Of a stretch of DNA of 6,736 nt, positions 1 to 4,436 are shown piece after piece. The DNA comes from an uncultured Planctomycetaceae bacterium (GTDB lineage: Bacteria; Planctomycetota; Planctomycetia; Pirellulales; Lacipirellulaceae), in contig CALMBE010000262.1 of the NCBI GenBank assembly GCA_937860165.1, forward strand, positions 1-6,736, written 5' to 3'. Under the pieces are notes generated by a model. That model did not search any database, was not told the DNA's origin, and worked only from the letters and a program-made list of their open reading frames with translations. A program made the translations under genes and the position numbers. Position 1 is the first letter of the stretch, and the number at the start of each line of letters is the position of its first letter.

Positions 1-1718
1 GCCACCCAGTCGGCCGCCGGCGCCGCGCCCGGTTCGCGGAATTCCGCCGGCAGGTCGCCCAGCTCGACCACCTGCCCCGGCGCCATCACCGTGAGCCAGT
101 GGCAGAGGTTCTCGAGCTGGCGCACGTTGCCGGGAAACTCCAACCGGGACAGGTGCTCGATCGCATCGTCCGACAAGCGCTTCGATTCCACGCCGAGCTG
201 CCCCGCGCTGCGCGCAAGGAAGTGCCTGGCGAGGAGCGGCACGTCCTCGCGCCGCTCCCTCAGCGACGGCAGGCGGATGCGGATGACGTTGAGGCGGTGG
301 TAGAGGTCCTCGCGGAAGCTGCCCTCGCGCACGCGGTCCTCGAGGTTCTGGTGAGTAGCGGCGATGATGCGCACGTTCGCCTTGATCTGCTGGTGCCCGC
401 CGACGCGGTAGAAGCTGTTTTCCGACAGCACGCGCAGCAGCCGCGTCTGCAGGTCCGCCGGCATGTCGCCGATCTCGTCCAGGAACAGCGTGCCGCCGCC
501 GGCGGCCTCGAAGTGTCCGATGCGGCGCTCGTGGGCGCCGGTGAAGCTGCCCTTCTCGTGCCCGAAGAGCTCGGACTCGATCAGCTCGGAGGGGATCGCA
601 GCGCAGTTCACGGGCACGAAGGGGCCCTCGCTCACGGCCGAGGCGAAGTGCAGCGCGCGCGCCACGACCTCCTTGCCGGTGCCGTTCTCGCCGAGGATCA
701 GAATCGCGAGGTCGGTGTCGGCAATCCGGCGGATGGTTGACCGCACGGCACCGATCACGGCGCTCTCGCCGATTAACTGGAGCCCCCCCGCGGCCTCTTC
801 CACCAAGCGCTGATGTTTGGTGAGCAATTCCTCCCACTGCTGGGTGTTCTCGAGCGCGACCGTGGCGTGGGCCGCGAGTTCGATGAGGCCTTGCTCATCT
901 TCGTCAGTGAACAAACCTTCTTTCTTATTCAAGACCTCAAAGGCACCCAAGCACTGGCCTGTGGGGGAAATTAGCGGAACACAGAGCAGGGTTCGCGTGT
1001 GATAGCCCGTTTCTTTGTCGAACGCGCGGGCAATTTGATCGTCGTTGACACCTCCCCCCACACGTCGCGGTTCGCAGCTTTGGATCACCTGCCCGACAAT
1101 CCCCGCATTTTCTGGGACACGGAGTTCCCCTCCGCTTTTGATCCCCAGCGCGGGGCGACCGACGAGTACCTTGTTGCCCCGATCCCAGAGGAAAATACTA
1201 GCGCGGTCAGCAGATATCAATTCGGTAGCGGCTTGAGCCATCGCTTCCAAGAGCGACTCCATGCAATCGGATTGGCCCCAAGTGTGGGTAATCGCCAGGA
1301 TCTTTTCGAGTCTGCGAATCCGGCGAACTTTTTGCTGCTGTTGCTGGACGACATGGAGCCCGGCTGCCAGCGCGACCCCGAGTGACTTGATCGCTTCATC
1401 GCTAATCGGACCATAGACAAGCACGACGCTGCGATGGTCGAGTGCTAGGGCCGTGCAGTTGGTATCACGCACTGGGGAGAGTTTGTCGAGGGCTTCCGCA
1501 GCGAGCTCCAGTGGCAAGATTTTGGGAACTGATCCACAAGTAGAAAGCACATTCCACTCGGGGGGAATTAGGTGTATCACCTTCAGTCCCTCGGCACGGA
1601 TTGCTTTGAGAAGATCTGGCAGGACTGCAGCCAAATACTTTACGGGCACTTCATGGAGACTGGCCTGCTCCAGAAGCGAAAATAGTGTTTCCTTATTGAC
1701 AGCAGTTTCTGAGGCCAT
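1..1718 (-). CDS. Sigma-54-dependent transcriptional activator, GAF + AAA+ (3' end outside window)
   Basis: This enhancer-binding activator would use ATP hydrolysis to open promoters held closed by sigma-54 RNA polymerase. 572 codons are visible from the ATG at 1718, and the frame runs off the left edge. Residues 1-124 form a weakly recognisable, possibly degenerate sensor domain. A Q5 run (125-129) and a basic helix follow, then a GAF domain at about 153-292 and the AAA+ domain from about 315. Visible motifs are Walker A GENGTGKE (343-350), the sigma-54 contact loop GSFTGA (390-395, usually GAFTGA), Walker B LFLDE (411-415) and sensor II GNVRQLEN (530-537). There is no receiver domain, so it resembles NifA/FhlA/NorR-type ligand sensors rather than two-component regulators. 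The C-terminal Fis-type helix-turn-helix expected of the family lies beyond base 1. An in-frame ATG at 1742 is an alternative start; neither start has a clear Shine-Dalgarno. The gene is divergent from fabI. Bases 1-900 are about 69% GC and 901-1720 about 55%. Confidence 0.93.
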   Translation of the reverse strand, partial: MASETAVNKETLFSLLEQASLHEVPVKYLAAVLPDLLKAIRAEGLKVIHLIPPEWNVLSTCGSVPKILPLELAAEALDKLSPVRDTNCTALALDHRSVVLVYGPISDEAIKSLGVALAAGLHVVQQQQQKVRRIRRLEKILAITHTWGQSDCMESLLEAMAQAATELISADRASIFLWDRGNKVLVGRPALGIKSGGELRVPENAGIVGQVIQSCEPRRVGGGVNDDQIARAFDKETGYHTRTLLCVPLISPTGQCLGAFEVLNKKEGLFTDEDEQGLIELAAHATVALENTQQWEELLTKHQRLVEEAAGGLQLIGESAVIGAVRSTIRRIADTDLAILILGENGTGKEVVARALHFASAVSEGPFVPVNCAAIPSELIESELFGHEKGSFTGAHERRIGHFEAAGGGTLFLDEIGDMPADLQTRLLRVLSENSFYRVGGHQQIKANVRIIAATHQNLEDRVREGSFREDLYHRLNVIRIRLPSLRERREDVPLLARHFLARSAGQLGVESKRLSDDAIEHLSRLEFPGNVRQLENLCHWLTVMAPGQVVELGDLPAEFREPGAAPAADWV

Positions 1719-1792
1719 TTCGATACTTTTTAGTGTGATCATTGAAAAATAAAGCAGAAATTGCGATTGGGTGTCGTCGATATGTTGAATTT

Positions 1793-1821
1793 ATTGTAGG
1801 CATGTGTCCAATTATTGACAA
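1793..1821 (-). promoter_or_regulatory. Sigma-70-type promoter candidate for the sigma-54 activator gene
   Basis: Read on the minus strand, TTGTCA (1821-1816) is followed after exactly 17 bases by TACAAT (1798-1793). Each hexamer has five of six consensus bases. Transcription would begin near 1786, about 44 bases before the ATG at 1742 or 68 before the ATG at 1718. The -35 box overlaps that of the plus-strand promoter. This is a consensus match only, with no experimental support. Confidence 0.5.
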
Positions 1822-1842
1822 GTTGTTGTGTCGCATTCTAAT
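1815..1842 (+). promoter_or_regulatory. Sigma-70-type promoter candidate for fabI
   Basis: A perfect TTGACA (1815-1820) is followed after 16 bases by TCTAAT (1837-1842), five of six bases of the -10 consensus. TAATAA at 1839-1844 with an 18-base spacer is an alternative -10. A start near 1849 would leave a leader of about 180 bases before the fabI ATG, long enough to carry regulatory structure. The -35 box overlaps the minus-strand promoter. Confidence 0.45.
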
Positions 1843-1952
1843 AATACCACGATATTCGCTTATTTTTGGCCATGTCTTGCACAAAGTTGCTTTCGAACGA
1901 TTCGACGGAAGAAATTGGCCCCTGTCGAGACTGAGTGTTGGGGTGGTATCTT

Positions 1953-1991
1953 GCCGGTGCGGTAATTTCTTGGCTACTCGACCGCAGTGGC
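1953..1991 (+). promoter_or_regulatory. Possible hairpin in the fabI leader
   Basis: TGCGGT (1958-1963) pairs perfectly with ACCGCA (1981-1986) across a 17-base loop. An outer GCC (1953-1955) pairs with GGC (1989-1991) past a G-G mismatch and a G-T wobble. It sits about 37 bases upstream of the fabI start codon and does not cover the Shine-Dalgarno. It matches no riboswitch class that I recognise and could be chance. Confidence 0.25.
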
Positions 1992-2017
1992 CGGTAGCTA
2001 GGAATTCAGGCAAGTTC

Positions 2018-2022
2018 AGGAG
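2018..2022 (+). promoter_or_regulatory. Ribosome binding site of fabI
   Basis: AGGAG lies six bases before the ATG at 2029. It is the clearest Shine-Dalgarno in the window and fixes the fabI start, which also gives the expected N-terminus (MGLFAGKK, compare MGFLSGKR in E. coli FabI). Confidence 0.8.
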
Positions 2023-2028
2023 CCAGAC

Positions 2029-2859
2029 ATGGGCCTTTTCGCGGGCAAAAAGGGACTAATCACCGGGGTATTCAACAAGCAATCGATTGCGTGGGCGATC
2101 GCTGAAAAAATCATGAACGAGGGCGGGGAATGCGGCTTTTCCTACATGCCCGATAAGGCCGACGATGCCCGGCAAAAGAATCTCGGGCGAGTTCAAAAGC
2201 TAACCGAGGGCATTTCCCAGGTGAAGTTTCTCCAGCCGATGGACGTGACAAACGACGAACATGTGGGGGCCCTGCTCGAGAGATGCGGCTCGGAATTCGG
2301 GAAAATCGATTTTCTCCTCCACTCGATTGCATTCGCACTGCCGGATGATCTCAAAGGGGACACGATTGCCACGAGTCGCGCGGGCTTTAAGCTGGCGATG
2401 GAAATCAGCGCCTTCAGTTTGATCGCCCTGGCAAACGCCGCGCAAAGCGTGCTTAGCGATGGGGCGAGTATTTTGACGCTCACTTATTATGGCGGCGAAA
2501 AGACCGTACCGGGCTATAACGTCATGGGAATCTGCAAGGCCGCACTCGACTCGGTCGTGAAGTATTTGGCTTATGACTTGGGTCCCCGTGGGATCCGGGT
2601 AAATGCCTTGAGCGCGGGGCCCCTGCAAACGATTTCGGGCCGTGGTGCCGGGGTCGACGAAATGTTAGGGCTTTATGAAGCGATGGCACCCTTGGGGCGG
2701 AATATCACGCATGAAGAAGCTGGAAACTGCGGGGCGTTTCTCCTTTCGGAGATGGCCAGTGGAATCACTTCTGAAATTTTGCATCTCGACGGAGGCTACA
2801 ACGCGATGGGCTCCCCGGGACGTTTGCTGGACAGGATTAAGACTGCGCAGAGCGTCTAA
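2029..2859 (+). CDS. fabI: Enoyl-[acyl-carrier-protein] reductase (NAD(P)H), FabI
   Basis: FabI carries out the last step of each elongation round of type II fatty acid synthesis, reducing trans-2-enoyl-ACP to acyl-ACP in the cytoplasm, normally as a homotetramer. The 276 residues span the whole divergent short-chain dehydrogenase fold; E. coli FabI has 262. The variant nucleotide-binding loop is GVFNKQSIAWAIA (13-25), followed by LLHSIAFA (96-103). The active-site segment TYYGGEKTVPGYNVMGICK (152-170) contains Tyr153, Tyr163 and Lys170, which align with E. coli Tyr146, Tyr156 and Lys163; Tyr-x6-Lys is the FabI signature. SAGP (195-198) and LDGGYNAMG near the end are also typical. Ala101 stands where E. 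coli has Gly93 (HSIGFA), as in S. aureus FabI (HSIAFA), so it is not by itself a resistance change. NADH versus NADPH preference cannot be told from sequence alone. The gene stands alone, with no other fatty acid genes beside it, and has a divergent promoter shared with the sigma-54 activator. Confidence 0.96.
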   Translation: MGLFAGKKGLITGVFNKQSIAWAIAEKIMNEGGECGFSYMPDKADDARQKNLGRVQKLTEGISQVKFLQPMDVTNDEHVGALLERCGSEFGKIDFLLHSIAFALPDDLKGDTIATSRAGFKLAMEISAFSLIALANAAQSVLSDGASILTLTYYGGEKTVPGYNVMGICKAALDSVVKYLAYDLGPRGIRVNALSAGPLQTISGRGAGVDEMLGLYEAMAPLGRNITHEEAGNCGAFLLSEMASGITSEILHLDGGYNAMGSPGRLLDRIKTAQSV

Positions 2860-2873
2860 ACCCATGCCATAAC

Positions 2874-2899
2874 CGTAGCATGGCCCCCTGGGCCGTGCG
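2874..2899 (+). repeat. 26-base direct repeat, copy 1
   Basis: This unit begins CGTAGCATGG and ends GGGCCGTGCG. It recurs in the same orientation at 3114-3139 with one difference (T at 2889, C at 3129). In this copy CCCCTGG (2885-2891) also pairs perfectly with CCAGGGG (2900-2906), giving a 7-bp hairpin that copy 2 lacks. It starts 15 bases after the fabI stop. Confidence 0.85.
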
Positions 2900-2956
2900 C
2901 CAGGGGAACTGCAAGTCGATTGAGGCTGCTCTGAAGTGTCATTCCGAGCAGGGTCG

Positions 2957-3100
2957 TAGGCCAGAACAAGGTATTCCGAAGTTCCGGCATACGACCTCTG
3001 TGGCTGGGGTCTGTGACCCCGGAGGCAGCGGGGAAAAGACCGGCCTCACAGAGGCCAGCCACAGAATTTCCGGAACTGCGGGGTACCTTGTTCCGGCCTA
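2957..3100. repeat. Nested palindromic element (31-base outer arms, 20-base inner arms)
   Basis: The outer arms at 2957-2987 and 3070-3100 are reverse complements at 27 of 31 positions. Inside them, 2998-3017 and 3045-3064 are reverse complements at 17 of 20. A further hairpin, GGGGTC-TGT-GACCCC, sits at 3006-3020. Two nested arm pairs in one 144-base stretch mean a long cruciform or RNA stem-loop is possible. No open frame is present, so it looks like a non-coding dispersed repeat or small non-autonomous element. It resembles intergenic repeats I recall from planctomycete genomes, but I have not been able to confirm the family. Confidence 0.8.
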
Positions 3101-3113
3101 CTTTCTCCTAATT

Positions 3114-3139
3114 CGTAGCATGGCCCCCCGGGCCGTGCG
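3114..3139 (+). repeat. 26-base direct repeat, copy 2
   Basis: This is the second copy of the unit at 2874-2899, identical at 25 of 26 bases and 240 bases downstream. It lies 13 bases beyond the right arm of the palindromic element, so the two copies bracket that element. Confidence 0.85.
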
Positions 3140-3177
3140 TTCTATTCTTGCGTCCCTTCCGGGCCTGCGGTCAATGC

Positions 3178-3234
3178 TAGCAATTTCATTTTTTCTTCCG
3201 ATTCGCTCTAGGTGATTTTACTACCTAATTGCTA
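3178..3234. repeat. Small nested inverted repeat
   Basis: TAGCAATT (3178-3185) and AATTGCTA (3227-3234) are perfect reverse complements 41 bases apart. TAGGT (3209-3213) and ACCTA (3223-3227) form a second short pair inside. Function is unknown, and chance is possible in this AT-richer stretch. Confidence 0.35.
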
Positions 3235-3250
3235 ATGTCAGCCAACCACA

Positions 3251-3269
3251 GCGGAAATGGATTTTCCGC
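3251..3269. repeat. Perfect 7-bp hairpin
   Basis: GCGGAAA (3251-3257) and TTTCCGC (3263-3269) flank a five-base loop TGGAT. There is no T run after it on either strand, so it is not a typical intrinsic terminator. Confidence 0.45.
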
Positions 3270-3401
3270 GATGGTTCCCGTAGTGTTCGTAGCCCTTGAT
3301 CCAGTTTCAGAGTGCCGTCGCAGATGGCCAATTCGACGTGTCGCGCAGTTCTCCCCCGCCCTGCTCGATGTGATCGATCGTCATAGAAAAATTCTGCACT
3401 A

Positions 3402-3416
3402 GGACAGGGATTGTCC
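3402..3416. repeat. Short hairpin just upstream of the protease gene
   Basis: GGACA (3402-3406) and TGTCC (3412-3416) flank the loop GGGAT and end 21 bases before the ATG at 3438. It could sit in the mRNA leader of the protease gene. Nothing further supports a role. Confidence 0.35.
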
Positions 3417-3437
3417 CCCTAACGCATAGGTGAGAGC

Positions 3438-4436
3438 ATGGATGCTCATTTTTCTCGCGCTGTCGTGCGCATGTTGCCAATCGCCTTGTTGCTGCTCTGT
3501 TCGAGCGTCGCCCAGGGCGCGGCCGGTTATCGCACCGCGAATTTCACGGTCGCCGCGCCAACCCCCCAGTTGGCGAAGGAAATCGGCGACACTGCCGAGC
3601 GGTGCCGCCGAGAATTGGCCCTCGAGTGGCTCGGTCAGGAACTTCCGCGGTGGTCCCGTCCCTGTCCGATCATGGCCCAAGTGGCCCCAAATCTTGGTGC
3701 GGGTGGCGCGACCAGTTTTGTCTTCGATGGTGGCGAGGTCTTCGGCTGGCGGATGAACATCCAAGGCTCGCGGGAGCGGATCCTCGATTCGGTTATTCCG
3801 CACGAAATCACGCACACGATTTTTGCTAGTCACTTTCGTCAGCCTTTGCCACGCTGGGCCGACGAGGGAGCTTGTACCACGGTCGAACACAAGAGCGAAA
3901 TCGACAAGCAAGAAAGAATGCTGATCGAATTCCTGCAAACGCACCGCGGCATCGCGTTTGATCGCATGTTTGCCATGACCGAGTATCCAGAAGATGTCTT
4001 GCCCCTGTACGCCCAAGGACATTCCTTGGCCCATTATTTGATTTCGCAGCGGGGTAAAGCGGCGTTCCTGGATTTTCTGGCCGACGGGCTGGAACATAGC
4101 AATTGGCAAGCCGCTATGCAGAAACACTACGAATATCGTGACCTGTTGACCCTGCAAAACACCTGGCTCGATTGGGTACGGCAAGGTCGTCCCGAGATTC
4201 AATTGGCAAGCAACGCACGACCAACTCCCGCGACCTCCCTGGCCTCGGCAGCAGTCGTGCGTGGCCAAGATCCGGCCTCGGTTGAGAATCCAAATTCGTC
4301 GAGCCCCTGGGCTTCCGTCGGTCCCAAAACGCCTGGAACGGCCAACCCCGCTGGTCAAGTCGCTCCGGCAGAGACGGAAGTTGGCAGCGAAATGAGCGTC
4401 TACGAGGCCCTAAGTCGCGGGCGATTGCGGCGTTGA
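3438..4436 (+). CDS. Secreted HExxH zinc metalloprotease-like protein
   Basis: This 332-residue protein is probably an exported zinc peptidase of the gluzincin / peptidase-MA-like type; its substrate is unknown. A signal peptide is clear: residues 1-11 carry Arg7 and Arg11, 12-24 are hydrophobic, and AQG (25-27) offers a signal peptidase I cleavage site. Cys21 lacks a small residue before it, so a lipoprotein is unlikely. HEITH (122-126) supplies two zinc ligands and the catalytic Glu123. PRWADEG follows, and Glu143 is the likely third ligand. YAQGHSLAHYL with a following aromatic segment (about 195-225) matches the helical part of such domains. Residues 250-316 are a Pro/Ala/Ser-rich, probably unstructured tail. 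An AGGTGAG motif at 3428-3434 precedes the ATG; Met12 is an alternative start but would shorten the signal peptide. The 3' end overlaps the convergent AAA+ gene by 27 bases. The family name is uncertain, but the metalloprotease motif is not. Confidence 0.85.
   Translation: MDAHFSRAVVRMLPIALLLLCSSVAQGAAGYRTANFTVAAPTPQLAKEIGDTAERCRRELALEWLGQELPRWSRPCPIMAQVAPNLGAGGATSFVFDGGEVFGWRMNIQGSRERILDSVIPHEITHTIFASHFRQPLPRWADEGACTTVEHKSEIDKQERMLIEFLQTHRGIAFDRMFAMTEYPEDVLPLYAQGHSLAHYLISQRGKAAFLDFLADGLEHSNWQAAMQKHYEYRDLLTLQNTWLDWVRQGRPEIQLASNARPTPATSLASAAVVRGQDPASVENPNSSSPWASVGPKTPGTANPAGQVAPAETEVGSEMSVYEALSRGRLRR

Larger units (their letters stand above)
1719..2028. other. Divergent intergenic regulatory region
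   Basis: This is the gap between the activator and fabI, clearly richer in A and T than the genes on either side at its left end. It holds the two back-to-back promoter candidates at 1793-1842, an untranslated fabI leader of roughly 180 bases, a possible leader hairpin and the fabI ribosome binding site. Open frames crossing it show no family resemblance and look like chance. Confidence 0.7.
2860..3437. other. Long intergenic region with nested palindromes and direct repeats
   Basis: This is 578 bases without a credible gene. The left part (2874-3139) is a composite of a 26-base direct repeat bracketing a nested inverted repeat. The right part (3140-3437) has three small inverted repeats and no clear promoter for the protease gene that follows. 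Short open frames here show no family resemblance. No intrinsic terminator with a T run is seen behind fabI. Confidence 0.75.

Noticed and set aside
99..740. A 213-codon open frame on the plus strand.
   Set aside because: It lies antisense to the AAA+ domain of the sigma-54 activator, whose Walker and GSFTGA motifs are unmistakable. The high GC content keeps the opposite strand open.
1693..2013. A 106-codon minus-strand open frame across the divergent promoter region.
   Set aside because: It overlaps the start of the activator in another frame, has no ribosome binding site or recognisable motif, and covers the best promoter candidates.
2309..2344. Ala101 of FabI in place of the Gly93 known from triclosan resistance in E. 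coli.
   Set aside because: HSIAFA is the normal sequence in other susceptible FabI proteins such as that of S. aureus, so this is not evidence of resistance.
2874..3139. CRISPR array or IS element formed by the repeats behind fabI.
   Set aside because: There are only two direct copies 240 bases apart, with no regular spacers, and there is no transposase or intact mobile element frame.
3220..3420. Possible remnant of a broken gene on the minus strand, for example 25 codons from the ATG at 3384 with a stop at 3309-3307 and readable peptide on both sides.
   Set aside because: No family could be recognised, and a frame change and an in-frame stop would have to be assumed. It is too little to call a pseudogene.
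3399..4358. A 319-codon open frame on the minus strand opposite the protease gene.
   Set aside because: It has no recognisable domain, and its composition (many Arg, Gly, Gln) is typical of an antisense shadow. The plus strand has a signal peptide and an HEITH motif.
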